A stretch of 64,000 nucleotides of DNA from Macrotis lagotis (GCF_037893015.1 NC_133661.1:185134306-185198305); one strand, 5' to 3'; counted from the first letter of the stretch, positions 35,947 to 48,760 are shown. Notes: generated by a model not told the origin, from the letters alone. Translations and numbers: made by a program.

Positions 35947-36032
<86 letters not shown>
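35947..36032. repeat. (AG)43 microsatellite in TOX4 intron 4
   Basis: 43 perfect AG units on the + strand, so CU repeats in the TOX4 transcript. The tract makes up a fifth of the 425-nt intron and starts 67 nt after the exon 4 splice donor. Confidence 0.98.
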
Positions 36033-36035
<3 letters not shown>

Positions 36036-38149
36036 TTTTACACTTGGGCATTATACTTGGATAAAATGAGGGTAAGCAGGTCTGCCATGGGATGTCTCAC
36101 CCGCCGGAAATCCTCAACATCATCCTCATGAAGGGAGCTAGTTGGTGAAGGGGTGGTTGAAAGCCGATCCTCAGGTGACTGTGCAGATGGGAGGATGGTG
36201 CCACCCCCTAAACTCAAGCCAAGCTGAGAACTCAGCTCTGACTGGTCGATGGTGGTTAGCTGGCTGTGACCCATCAAGCCAGGTGACACATCTGTCATGG
36301 GCACGTCGATTGTGACAGGGGGGTTGGCACTATACTGAGTCCCTATCGAGTGGTCCAAGTCCTGAGAGGCAGATGAACATACATTCAGGCACTAATTGCT
36401 CCAGCTCCCACCCTCTTTCCCAGACTCAAGACACAAGTCATTGTAGCTACACAGGCACTTCCTTTTTATAATTTAATTTCCCTCTGGGGAACAACCTTTG
36501 ACAGTTGTGTCATCACTTTAAACTGCAAGATAGCAATGAGAAGAAAAACTTTTAGTTGAGTATTATACAAGAAACAATCTTCCCTCTATATTTTGGCTAA
36601 AGTCTGTAGTTGGATATTCAATCAGGCTACAAGCATGACTGCAGAGACAGGCAATGATTGTCAGAGTTCCTGTCACTCTACTGACCTGCTTAAAGTAATT
36701 TCCTATACCATAACATTTATAGTAACAATAAAACAAAAATGAAGATACATAGTTAACCAAAAGATAAAGTATAGTTTTGTAGATTAAAAAAACAGAACAA
36801 TGTTTATATTGTTTTGTAAAATCTGATCAATGATTCTGACTTAATGGGAAGTCAAGGATGATTCTCTAACCCCATGTTTATTACAACAAATGAATCTCTA
36901 ACTTATGCAATGCATAGGAGGCTTTACTATCACCAGGAAGGTTTTCACAATATGAACAATGAAACAGCAGCTTAAAATCACTGATACAGGTAACAGCTAC
37001 TTAAAGTACAAATTCTACAACAGGTTCACCTCTATGGAATGAACAGGCCTATTCATAAATATTAACAAATAACTAGAATAGTATTATTTTCAGGGAAAAT
37101 CAAAATATGGGAAAACAAAGTTATATATCCAAAGGTCTCAAAACCACCATCAGAAACATAAGGTAAAGAACCCCTTTGACTATTACCTAACACATTACCT
37201 TTGAAAATTGCAACTGGCATGCAGAGCAGGCAATACAGATACTATCTGAAAACGTAACTGGGCTACATTTTAACCAAAGGAGTGACAGGAGCCAAGACAC
37301 TGCACTCCTCCCTTCCCCATCCCCCAACTTTCCAATAAAACAGTTTTGAAGTAAATTTATAGCTTATGCCAAAGCTCTAAATCACTTATACTTCAGAGTG
37401 CTATTCATATTTGAAAAATGAAAAACATTTGCTAATGAAATTGACCCAAACTCATTTTTTTTAATCACAATGCTGCCTCACCTGACCCCCCAAAAAAACT
37501 TTTTTTGGTCTAGAGTAGACAGGCTTAAGTACCAAGATGATAAGCCTTATACAATCACATGTATATAGCATCAAGCCTATGCAGTTGTGTCTTCTTCAAT
37601 TCACCCCATGTTTGGGGTAAGCTTAATGATGCTTTTGCCTCTTACCATGGCCAAGCCCCCACTCAGGAGCCCCCCGCCCTGTTCCATCAAGCCATGAGTC
37701 ATGGCCACAGGCATATCCAATGTCTGGACCCCATACTGGGCTGAAAAGCTGCCATCCTGTGAGGAGGTGGGGTCTCCCAGGTCATCAAAGTGGCCGATCA
37801 CATCAGAGACAGCCAATGAGGGGTCAGAGTCCAACGAAATAGGAGGGATCTCAAATTCCTCATCACCCAGACTTGGAGTATGGAAGGTCTGAAGGGGGAA
37901 AAAAAGAGAGAATTAGTTAAGAGTAAGAGAGAAATATACTCATTGTTATAATAAGGGAACATGACAGTGCTGGGGGTTTCTCAATGTACTTCAGCTTGTG
38001 GTTCCATTCTAGTTATCAAACTTTTACAATGTGCATAGTTCTACCACGAACATTTCCTCTTGCCTCATCATCAAAGTCCTATCATCCACATAACTGTCTG
38101 TAAACATTGTCATGAGTTACTTTTTGAAGAATTTGTTGACAACCAACCA

Positions 38150-38520
38150 AAAAAATGAGACAAAGACAAGGTCAATGAAGCTTTATTTATTAACAGTGAG
38201 ACACACTCCAAACAAATGGAAAGAAATGTGTATCTCTTATAAAACCACTGGACACATACACATACCACATGTTATATAAGCTAAAAAGGAAATTTGTGTG
38301 TTTGATTTTTTTTGTAGCCAATTATATGAGATAAAAAAAGAAATGTTTGTTACAACACAGTTGGTCAGACAAAAAGAAAATATATATCATTTATGACTTG
38401 AGTTAAAGAAGTGAGAAAGTCCTTGAAACAATTACAGGTGAAGGAAAAAGAAAATACTGAAGGCAGCTAGATGGCTTAAACTATTTCTCAATTTTGCTCC
38501 TGAGGGCTTACAAATCCGTT
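38150..38520 (-). repeat. Dispersed repeat related to 48340-48760, possibly an old LTR-type fossil
   Basis: Shares ordered similarity with 48340-48760: a tttatt box, then a purine-rich stretch with gaaatgtgtatctctt, then gaaacaattacaggtgaagg and agatggcttaaa. Read on the - strand the box is a poly(A) signal in an LTR-like setting. Identification as an LTR fossil is tentative; it is diverged and broken. Confidence 0.3.
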
Positions 38521-39590
38521 TTCAGTTGGTAACCTCAAAAGTATATTATTGTTTTATCTCTGAGATCTGGTAAAGATACTATGGAACCTTTGGCCTTCAT
38601 GATCCATTTTTTTTATTTGTTAAACAATCCTGAGTGATATGTTCCCTTTGATCATAAAAGCATTCTTGTTTTGCACTGGATTTATGTAGCACATAAAGGG
38701 CCTATGACCTGAACAGGGGTCAAGATGGACTGGATTTTTAACTTGGGCCTCTCCTTTTTAACACCCACTGTGTCTCTTCATAAACCTATTGGATATTAGA
38801 GCTATTCGCCTATATTTTTTCATGCTACCCAAGGCAGTGCTCATAAAAATAACTGCTTGACCTCTGATGGGAATTCATTGACAACGGTGGCATTAACAAA
38901 CTTGGCTCTAACTCAGTGAAGCGATTAGCACTTTTTGGATAACCTGTCAGAGAAATACACCAGGGACTCATTTTTCTTCTTATCTGGATGTATAGTACAG
39001 AGTTCTATGCCTTGAATTAAAGAATCTCTGTCTTAAACCAGCAGGGCACAGTGGGTAAGATTGTTAAGAGTCTTGTAAAAGTCAATTAGGAAGACCCCCT
39101 TGTTTATATGGTGCATTTCCACTTGAAATATTATTAGCAGTTTCTATTATGGCAGTCCTTTCTCCTGGGGAGAACAAGGTTTCCATTAAGTGAATTACAT
39201 ATTCCAAGTTGGGTTATAACCACTAAATATGGTCTGAAAATGGGTTATAACAGCTGCAGGATCATCACCCAAATTTAGGGTTATCTTTTCTCCAAATGGA
39301 GAAATGGACTGAAAGGATTATATTCTCAAACAGGCATCAGGGCTACCTCTCTGGCCTGATAAACCCTTCCCACATGAGGAAAAACGAAGGTAGGCTATTG
39401 TCCATTTGTAGTTGTAGAAGGTGAAGAAAAAGACAGAATTGCAAAGAGAGGAGGCAGACTAAAGAATGGAGAACTGGTTGGAAAATAAGACTCAAGAGTT
39501 TCCCAGCAATACCACTAATTCAACTGGTCTATGTGAGGTTTAGGAGAGTAAGAAAAAAAAACCTTAAATTTCTCAGTATAAACAAAAATT
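38520..39590. other. TOX4 intron 2, unassigned
   Basis: No exon or named repeat recognised. It could be more of the fossil noted at 38150. Confidence 0.3.
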
Positions 39591-39600
39591 ACAAATATTG

Positions 39601-39751
39601 GGCGGCTAGGTGGTGTAGTAGATAAAGCACTGGCTCTGGAGTCAGGAGTACCTGGGTTCAAATCCGGTCTCTGATACTTAATAATTACCTAGCTGTGTGG
39701 CCTTAGGCAAGCCACTTAACCCCATTTGCCTTACAAAAAAGCCTAAAAAAA
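39601..39751 (+). mobile_element. tRNA-derived marsupial SINE
   Basis: Full-length copy with flanks aaatattg (39593-39600 and 39752-39759). Confidence 0.93.
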
Positions 39752-40775
39752 AAATATTGACCAAAACAAATCATCAAAATCTTTAACTTTTCAAATCATG
39801 CCTATGCATATCCAAATAGTTTTTCTTTGTCATCACCAGTTGGATGAGGAATTTAACCTTAACCCATGATGCAAGAAGTTTATGCAAGGGGGATCCTATA
39901 AGAATACTCAAGTTTGACCTCATATCTCTTCCTGGGTGTCCCCAGTGAAGAGTTTTCCTCCTCAAAACTCTCTTGAAAGAATTTCTCTGAGAATTCCCCA
40001 AAGCTTCCAGTTTGCCTCTGAGAAGTTCCAACAAAGACCTTCCTAAAATATCTAAGAAACCTCCAAAGTAGTTCTTTCTAATCAGTATATTTTCTGTTCT
40101 GTCCCTAACCATAAAAGGCTCAATTATCCAGGGATTTGTTTTTGATGTGATTTTCCAATGCTTCTCAGTCAATAACTTTAATGAGGGTTCAGTCCTAGGA
40201 TCTTTTTTTTTTTTTTTTTACTGGTTTTCAATCTTACCAGTGTAACATCTCCTCAGGATCCTCAAGGTATTTTCCAGGCAGAAGAAATGCTGCTCCACTT
40301 CTAAGAAGAAATCTCTTAATTGTAGAAAACATAGATCTCCTTCTTTATCTAAAAGGAGTGATCCTGCTTGCACCATTAACCTTTCCCGGTTGTCTAAGGG
40401 ATTCACTCTCCCTCTAGCTTTAGAGGCTCTCCCATACAAAAAATACTAGAGCTGCTTTGAGGACATGATTTAATGGTGTCAAGAACTTTCAAAGAAAAAA
40501 CATATACCTCCCTTCTAATGGTAGCTAATTTTCTAGGAGCTAGGAGTCCTTGTCTGAAGAGTCACATGGTTCAACTTCCTTTGGTCTCTGCCCCTTCAGT
40601 CTAGTCTTATTGACTTAAATGGGTGTGGTAACCACAATCCCTTCATGGCCAGTACAGTTCCCCCCACAATAGGTGAAGTGATACCTCAAGAAATCTAGTC
40701 AGAATTTCTGTTTGGCTATAAATCTAAGAGAAACCTCAAGGAGGCCTAAAAAGCTATCATCTATCAAGAAACCAC

Positions 40776-40927
40776 GGGGTGGCTAGGTGGTATAGTGGAT
40801 AAAGCATCGGCCTTGGAGTCAGGAGTACCTGGGTTCAAATCCGGTCTCAGACACTTCATAATTACCTAGCTGAGTGGCCTTGGGCAAGCCACTTAACCCT
40901 ATTTGCCTTGCAAAAAAAAAAGAAAGA
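40776..40927 (+). mobile_element. tRNA-derived marsupial SINE
   Basis: Flanked by a perfect 10-bp duplication, aagaaaccac (40766-40775 and 40928-40937). Confidence 0.94.
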
Positions 40928-40939
40928 AAGAAACCACAT

Positions 40940-42970
40940 GGTTCAGCATGGTCCCTTGACCTGCGCTTTTTGCAATGGCTCAGCTTATCCAGTCATTTTA
41001 AGTCCAGCTGTCTCAGGTCCTTGTTTATGAATCTAGAGGAAGCACACAAGTATTCCTAACACCAGAGAGCTCAAAGTGTTCCAGTTGGCAGTTCTTACTT
41101 TCAAGATTGCAATCACTGCTGACCACTCATAACAACCTCAGGACAACTGCCACCAACCTTAGCACCTGAGTACATTAGTTCATAAGTAGAAAAGCTCCTG
41201 GAGAGAGTCCCCCATTGGCTTCTTTTCAGGTGACCAACAGGTTAAGTCCTAGTCCTAGTTTATGGCTAAGAACTATAATATAGTGTTTTTATACAGAGAC
41301 CCAGACACTGGTTCCAAAATGAAAGACAAGTTTAAATAATCAGTAATTGGAAATTTAAAATCAATTTTACACTCAAAACCCTATTTTATGCTCAAAAAGT
41401 TTAAAGAAAAAGGAAAAAGGAAAAAAAGGGAGGAAGGTCTACCAAAAACTGGCTAGCTTCTCAGACCCTGAGGTCAATCAGAAAACACTCATCTAGTGGA
41501 AAAGGGAAGTGACATTGGCCAAAAGAAAAAAAAATTAATTTGTACTGAAAAATTTGGTAAGCACTTTAAATTTCAGGATTTTAAAAAAATTTTAATTTTC
41601 CCTAAATTTAAAATTCACCTTACTGCTCTGGAGACTTTCTTAAATATCTAACAAAGAAACACCTAATTTAATTTGAAAAGGATTGGTAGTTCCTTTTTCA
41701 AGCCTAATTAGGGATCCTCTTTCAAAATGAAAATAAAGAGACCATTAATTTAGAAATAAAGGCAGACAACAGCTGCAAGTTTGGAAAGGCTCACCTGTAG
41801 CTCAAAGAATCTGGGTGCAAATGTTGAAGGGAGTCCAACCCCTCCCAGGGCCATCTTCTTCACAGGAGCCAGAGGTGAAAATAATCAGCCAAGCTCACTC
41901 CTGTTTGGGTCCCTTGGGGAGGGTGATCAAAGGGGACCAGTTCCATACTTCAACCCCCTGGCTGGCATTGCCAAAATATAAACTGCAAAAATCCAATCCA
42001 CAGCAAAAGGAAATTGAACTAGATCAACTTACTAGGAAATCCAGTGGTCCATAAGCAATTAGATCCAAGAGCTTCCTCAAAGTCAATGATCCCTTAGCTC
42101 AGAGATCAGCCACTTTTATGGACCTTTGGAGGTCATTAAAAGCAGAATCAACCACTATTTTGTCAGCAATACTTTGTCAATCTTTTCAGACTATAAAAAC
42201 AAAAGAACTGCTTTATCAAGTATAGTTAATTCACATAGTATTGAGGAGGTAGAAGGGAGTGCTAACATATCAATTTCCTAATATGATAAAAAGTCATTAT
42301 TATAGGCCTAATTAATAAAGTATAAATCTATTCAAACAGAAGCAATATTATCATCAATGTATGAGTTAATTGTAACCTACATGACTTCTTATTCTTATAA
42401 GCATTAACTAAAACTTAATTCTATTCCACTTAACTCAAATATAATCACTAATATCCATTAAATCACAATTAAACTGAATAGGGGCTCATCAAAATTATTT
42501 TCACATATGCTTATATTAAATGACCATTTCCACCTTATTTCTATGGCTACAATGGTATTTCTTCTAGTGGGTCCACTAGTAAATCCAACCTGCTAGTGAT
42601 AAGACTTAGAATGATTTAGTGAGGTCTGAAAAAAAATCTAATCACATTGGCCTTCTAGTAATTATTTTACCTGGTAAAATGAGCGCTTCTGTCTCTTGAT
42701 ATTATCAGGGAGATAATTCAAGCAAGAAAAATATGATTTTAAAAGTTCTCTGCAACTATATAAAGCAATTCTATATGTGAAAATCCCAAAAACCGACTTG
42801 GGAATGTACAATTACTTAAAAATCTATTCAAGTCTATTTATTTAGACAATTTTAGACATTCACATATCCTTTGTGGATACTTAAATAAATCTGAAAGAAA
42901 TTCAATATTTTATCCTACCTTTATCAGTCAGGATCTCCATTACCTCCAGGATCAAATTTAAAATATATCA
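40940..42970. other. TOX4 intron 2, unassigned
   Basis: Open frames here are short and match nothing I know. The sequence from 42180 is AT-rich and unremarkable. Confidence 0.35.
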
Positions 42971-42974
42971 ATTG

Positions 42975-43130
42975 GGGGCAGCTAGGTGGCACAGTAGACA
43001 GAGCACCGGCCCTGGAGTCAGGAATACCTGAGTTCAAATCTGGCCTCAGACACTTAATAATTACCTAGCTGTGTGGCCTTGGGCAAGCCACTTAATCCCA
43101 TTGCCTTGCAAAAAATATATACATATATAT
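42975..43130 (+). mobile_element. tRNA-derived marsupial SINE
   Basis: Full-length copy whose tail has become an AT-rich run (atatatacatatatat). Confidence 0.9.
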
Positions 43131-44015
43131 AAAATCTCAAGTAGGAACATTATCTTTATTTGGTCTTTTATCATTGTTATTACTGGAACAAAAGCAGAAT
43201 TTCTAATAGTAATACTAATAGAGCTGCATCTATCACAAGTCCTTTAACGATATTACCTGGAAAGGTAAACTGGAAAACATATCCTGGTTCCAAAAAGAAA
43301 GTGCTATTGCTGATTTTCTTAAAGTAAAGTTTACTAGTAAATTAAAAATAAGAGCATTTTATATCTTTATTACTTATTACAACACCTTTTGAGGATATAG
43401 TTTATAAAGGTAAGGGGAAGTTTTATTTATCCAGAAAATGTGTGCAACTACATGATACATGAAATATATATATAAGTATTAAGTCAATTAACAAGGAGAC
43501 TAGTTTAAGGACTGATTTGTCTTAGGGTTAGGAAGTTGAGATAAGTAATGACCATAAAGTCTGAACAGTAGAAATAAAAGCAGTAAGATCCTTTATACCT
43601 GGTAGCTATGTTAAATAAGTAGAACAATGAGATTCATTTTAAAAGCTTTTCTATACAATAAGATAACTTTTTACCCATTTTCTCTTTGGCTGTGTTAGTT
43701 TTGGAAGAATCTTAGTTCCTCTGTAAACCAAAATACTATTTTAAAACTTAGGAGGGTTCTCATTACTCACATATATTCTTTCAAATTCTTCTTTCATAGA
43801 ACCGTTAAGATTTTGACCATGACAAGGCCAAAGATCCCAAGAACCTAGCAAGTTCTCAAAGAACTTCACAAATAAGACTTTCCAAAGTCTTTCTTATCTT
43901 TCCCAAACACTAAGCAATTTTTTTTTTGCACAAAACTTACCCAAAAGAATCCTTGAGGGTCTTTATGACCTTCATAACCATACGAACACCATTTTATTGA
44001 CAAATGTTTAGCTCA

Positions 44016-44155
44016 GGGGCAGCTAGGTGGCATCGTGGAAAGAACACTGGCACTGGAATCAGGGGAACCTAAGTTCAAATCCAGCCTCAGACACTTAATA
44101 ATTACCTAGCTATGAGACCTTGAGCAAATCACTTTACCCCATAACAAACAAAAAG
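44016..44155 (+). mobile_element. tRNA-derived marsupial SINE (left arm of an inverted pair)
   Basis: Flanked by ttagctca (44008-44015 and 44156-44163). Diverged body, so probably older than its neighbour. Confidence 0.88.
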
Positions 44156-44207
44156 TTAGCTCAAATTAATAATTTCACAGCATTCAGAGCAAAAGAGCTA
44201 ATTTCTT

Positions 44208-44362
44208 TTTTTTTTAGGTTTTTGCAAGGCAAATGGGGTTAAGTGACTTACCCAAGGCCACACAGCTAGGCAATTATTAAGTGTCTGAGGCCGGATTTGA
44301 ACTCAAGTACTCCTGACTTCAGGGCCAGTGCTCTATCCACTGCGCCACCTAGCCACCCCCAG
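44208..44362 (-). mobile_element. tRNA-derived marsupial SINE (right arm of an inverted pair)
   Basis: Flanked by a perfect 13-bp duplication, gagctaatttctt (44195-44207 and 44363-44375), 52 bp from the forward copy. Confidence 0.95.
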
Positions 44363-44652
44363 GAGCTAATTTCTTAATAATACTATAAGTTATCATTCAA
44401 TAAATTAACAATACAATGGCTTCCAAAATCATGAGAAAAATTATATTAACATAAAACAATATTGAAGATTTAAAATATGAATACAAAACAAAACTTATTA
44501 ACAGTAAAATGACATTAATCCACTTGAATGTATCTCAATAAGAGGAAAAATGCCAAACACTTATACTGTTTGCATTCTGAGATAAGTATAAAGTAAGTAT
44601 CACTTTTGCACTTAATAGTTACAAAGGTGACTCCAGTGATTTACACTTAAAA

Positions 44653-44811
44653 ATTTTTTTATTTTTATTTAAGGCAATAGGGTTAAGAGTGACTTACCCA
44701 AAGTCACAAAGCTAGGCAATTATTAAGTGTCTAGGCTGGATTTGAACTCCAGGGTCTGTGCTCTATCCACTGTGCCACCTACCTGCCCTTCCACTGTACC
44801 ACCTAGCTGCC
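44653..44811 (-). mobile_element. tRNA-derived marsupial SINE, diverged
   Basis: Reverse copy. The head segment ccactgtgccacctacctgc is partly duplicated as ccactgtaccacctagctgc at the right end. Confidence 0.85.
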
Positions 44812-45339
44812 CAGTTTATACTTATAGAACCAAGCAACTATGCTTGAATTATTTCTCCAATTAATTTATCAAATTCATGAATTAAAATTTTAAATTGGTC
44901 AAAACCTGAAATTGTCATAGTATGAGTGAAAAATCTTTAATACTATAGTACTGCTTTGGGAAAATCAAAACTGGATTGCATTTTTACAAACTTTTCTATG
45001 TCTAAAATTATTTAGGTCAGTAGTCTCCAACTTCCTCTAATTTTGTCTTCCTTTCTTCCCACAAACTGATCAAAGTCTGGCAAAACCACAGCAATTCTCT
45101 AAACACTAATTCAATGCTTTTCCCCCACTGTTAACTTTCTGTCCTTCACCTTTTTGCTTCCAAATCCTATCAAAATGGTTTCAGAACTAATTTTAACTCT
45201 CTTGAACCTTTCCTTTGCAAATTTAACACTCTTTCCTTATACATTTCAAATTCATTATAAAACTTTACTTTTTTATCTGAAACCTGAAGATTTACAGTTT
45301 CTCATTTTGTCAAAGAACTAGTTTCAATATGGTTTTACT

Positions 45340-45480
45340 TAGAAGCAGCAATAAGGCATAATGGATAGTATGTTGGGCTTAGAAGCAGGAAGATTTGCAT
45401 TCAAATTTGGCCTGACATTTATTAGCTCTGTGAACCTGGGCAAGTCAGTTAACCACTGTCTGCCTCAAATGTTTATTACA
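45340..45480 (+). repeat. Older SINE/MIR-like relic
   Basis: tRNA-like head (cagcaataaggcataatgg), tgcattcaaatttggcc, and gaacctgggcaagtcagtta. Confidence 0.5.
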
Positions 45481-45795
45481 GACTAGATATGATATACAGT
45501 AGTGAGTGCAGTAACACTGTAAGCATACTATCAAATATTAATTTGATAAATTCAAAGATTTAAGTTTTGTGGTTAAAAACTCACCATTTGAAAAAAATCG
45601 GGAAAACTGAAAAGCTATTAGTTAAAAACTAGGCATAAACAAACATCTTTTACCATATATCAAGATTTACCTTGGCAATTAAGTTCTGCTATTTCATTCA
45701 CAGGAGACTACATTGATAAAGTAAACCATTCTCCTAAAATGAAATTTTTCTAATTCCCAAATCATTTACTTTTTGCTTTAAAAATGACTCTTTTT

Positions 45796-45941
45796 GGGGC
45801 AGCTAGGTGGTGCAGTGGATAGAACACCAGCCCTGGAGTCAGGAGTACTTGAGTTCAAATCGGATCTCAGACACTTAATAATTACCTAGCTGTGTGGCCT
45901 TGGGCAAGCCACTTAACCCCATTGCCTTGCAAAAAAAAAAA
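45796..45941 (+). mobile_element. tRNA-derived marsupial SINE stacked on an L1 insertion site
   Basis: Flanked by gactcttttt (45786-45795) and agtctctttt (45942-45951). The latter is also the left target-site copy of the L1 segment that follows. Confidence 0.9.
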
Positions 45942-45951
45942 AGTCTCTTTT

Positions 45952-46375
45952 GAACATTGTACACAATAACAGCAACATTTTGTGATAATCAATTATGATA
46001 AAATTAGCTCTTAGCAATAGTGATCAAACACAATGTTAAAAGACTTGTGATGGAAAATGCAGCCCACATTCAGATAAAGAACTATGGGAACTGCAAATCA
46101 TTTGATATGATTGAATGTAAATTAAAGCATACTATTTTTCACTTTGTTTTTTCTTTCTTGTGGTTTTCCCTTTTGATCTGATTCTTCTTTTACAACGTGA
46201 CTAATATGGAAATATGTTAATATGACAGCACGTACAATATATCAGATTGCTCGCTGTCTTGGGGAGGGGGAAGGAAGTAAGGGAGAAAAATTTGGACCTC
46301 AATTTTACAAAAATGTATGTTGAAAACTATCTTTACATATAATTAGGGGTAAAAATATTAAGATAAAAGCAAAAA
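45952..46375 (+). mobile_element. L1 3' end, marsupial type
   Basis: Begins gaacattgtacacaataaca. It continues with gatggaaaatgcagcccaca, cagattgctcgctgtcttgg and tgaaaactatctttacatat, a familiar marsupial L1 3' end. It is flanked by agtctctttt at both sides (45942-45951 and 46376-46385) and is 5'-truncated. Confidence 0.8.
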
Positions 46376-46639
46376 AGTCTCTTTTTTTCCAAGCTGGAGA
46401 GAAAAGTCAATAGTTGCACTAGGTGGTTCTTAAGTCTTTAAAACTTCAAATTGCAAAAGTGTTGGAATCACTTAAGACAAAAAATTTGTATTGTTTCAAT
46501 TCTACTTAGTAATGAGAATTTATCTATAGTCAGTGAAATCACTGTCTTTCCCCACATTAAACAAATCATTCACTCTAGGAGGGGAGAAAATATTAGAGAA
46601 CTCTGGATACTGTTCATATGTAAATTTCACAAAATTTCC

Positions 46640-46830
46640 TTAAAAGGTCCAAACACTGGGCCTAGAATTAGAACTCCAGTTCAAATTTGAAGTCCTTCAC
46701 TTTAAAAGCTTTATAACCTGGGCAAACAAACATCTTTAACCTCACAGGGCTGTCATGAGAATGAAATAGTATTTGTAAATGGTTCAGCATTTGCCTGGTA
46801 CCTAATAGATACTACATATTTATTCCCCAC
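46640..46830 (+). repeat. MIR-family relic
   Basis: MIR-like: agttcaaatttgaagtcctt, cacagggctgtcatgagaat, gcatttgcctggtacctaat. Confidence 0.5.
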
Positions 46831-47232
46831 CCTAGGGTTCTGTACTCCCAAGATCCCTTTTCAACATACAACAAAACATTTAAACTACATTCTCTTCATA
46901 ATATGGAAAAAAGTTAAATAGATTATGCTTGTCATAAATTTACCTTATAATTTTTTTTAGCATCAAAAATCCCTGTAAATGGGAAAACCCTCTATCTGGT
47001 TTTCAATTCTGCTCCCCTAACTTGGCCAGAATTAGATACAAACAGAAATAAGACTATATTCTTTGAAAAATTTTGAATTTCTCAGTATAAAATTGACATT
47101 TCTTTCCAACCTTTTTCATTTAACTATCAGACCACAGGAAAATGTCAATTGCATTTATCAGGACATAGAATACATTTTTAACTATTTCCTATCTGGTCTT
47201 AAGTTCTTCTTTCACCAGAGAATCTTTTTTTT

Positions 47233-47370
47233 GACCTGTTGGGGTTGTTTTTGCAAGGGCCTAAGGTCACACAGCTAGATAAATATTTTGTAACTGAGTC
47301 TGGATTTGAACTCAGGTCCTCCTAAATTCAAGAGCAGTGCTGGATCTACTGTGCCACCTAGCTGTCCCCT
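47233..47370 (-). mobile_element. tRNA-derived marsupial SINE, diverged
   Basis: Reverse copy; flanks agaatcttt / agacaatcttt. Confidence 0.75.
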
Positions 47371-47505
47371 CCAGACAATCTTTCAAGCCAGTGACAAATT
47401 TTTTTGATTCCTTCAACTGATCCTTTTAAAATTGTAAAATTTCATGATCAAAGGTTCCACATGGTAGACCCAGCTATTTAATAGAAAAAACAAATCATAT
47501 TATAT

Positions 47506-47634
47506 GTTATGTTATGTTATGTTATGTTATATTATGTTATATTATGTTATATTATGTTATATTATGTTATGTTATGTTATGTTATATTATATTATATTAT
47601 ATTATATTATATTATATTATATTATATTATATTA
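47506..47634. repeat. Two-variant pentanucleotide microsatellite
   Basis: About 25 units of five bases, each either gttat or attat. Order: five G-type units; four alternating A/G pairs; three G-type units; then about ten A-type units. Confidence 0.95.
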
Positions 47635-48339
47635 GTGTGTGCATATATACAGCAATTAGATTAACTAAGTTCAACAAATCTATACTTAGAAAGATAATCC
47701 CTTCCTAGAATTTTCCTCAAATTAGCCAAAACATATCCCAGAAGGTTTTGTTCCAGAATAGACTAGCTAAATTCCATAATGATCAGTGATCACTTGACCA
47801 TTTATCAAAAATTTTTATCAGAATTCTATCATTAGACATAGAGATAGTACTGACTTCTCAAGATTTACTCCATAATTATACCATAATCAGAAAGACAGGA
47901 AAGACAATAAAAGATAGAAAACATGACTAAGAGACAAATCAGAAAAGTCTCCTGCTTAAGTGCTTACAGGAGATGAGGTGGCAGGACACAAGGTTCAGAG
48001 AGAGCCTAGTTCTAACCAGGCATCACCTGAAGTCCCTGAAGTATGAGGTTGTTTGGTTGAATCTTGGCATTCTACTTCAGTGACTGACTCTGTGAATCTT
48101 TAAATTTAGAGTTTAAAGGTATCTGACTACAATTTTATCAGCCTTCTCAGTTCTCTCTCTAGAAGTTTCCAAATAGGTGAACTTACCTGATAGAAGCTGG
48201 AAAATTGCTGAATTTGGGGACTAGGAGAGCATGAGTTGGTCAGTCCCCATTTGGGTCATCAAGAATTTTCAGATGAGTTTTGTCACACAAGTTTCCAATA
48301 GTTGAGTCCACTTACTAGCTACTGCCAAATGACTGGCAA

Positions 48340-48760
48340 CAAGATAGACAGGCACTGCAGTTTTATTCACTCAAAGTGAAACACACATTACCAGCAAGTG
48401 GCTGGAAATGTATGTGTCTCTCTTCTAGAATAAATGAATACATCTGTGTAGAATAAATGAATATATATGTACACATATATGTATCCATGTTGTATACACA
48501 TATCCAGCAGTTTTTTTAAAGATACACATACATCTATGAATGTATATTATTACGTGAAGTACACAGGAAATAAGATTTGTTATGGTCATGACATAAAGAA
48601 GAAATATGTATTTGCTATAATACAGTTGATTACATAAGAGGATATCTAACACTAATGGCATGAGATAAAGAAATATGGATATTCTTGAAATAATTACAAG
48701 TGAAAGAAAAAAATTATGGAAAGTCAGATGGCTTAAATCAGTCCTGTAATTTTTTTATAG
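48340..48760 (-). repeat. Second copy of the repeat at 38150
   Basis: Shows the same ordered segments (gttttattcactcaaagtga, gaaatgtatgtgtctctctt, gaaataattacaagtgaaag, cagatggcttaaa), with an AT-rich insertion in the middle. Possibly an LTR-type fossil, diverged and broken. Confidence 0.3.

Noticed and set aside
39783-40439. Two - strand frames (129 and 73 codons) in TOX4 intron 2
   Set aside because: No recognisable domain, no splice context and ordinary composition. Left as chance frames or part of an unidentified old repeat.
44208-44362. tRNA-like A/B-box sequences in this and the other SINEs as tRNA genes
   Set aside because: No cloverleaf or anticodon arm is intact. The boxes belong to the tRNA-derived SINE head, repeated across the window.
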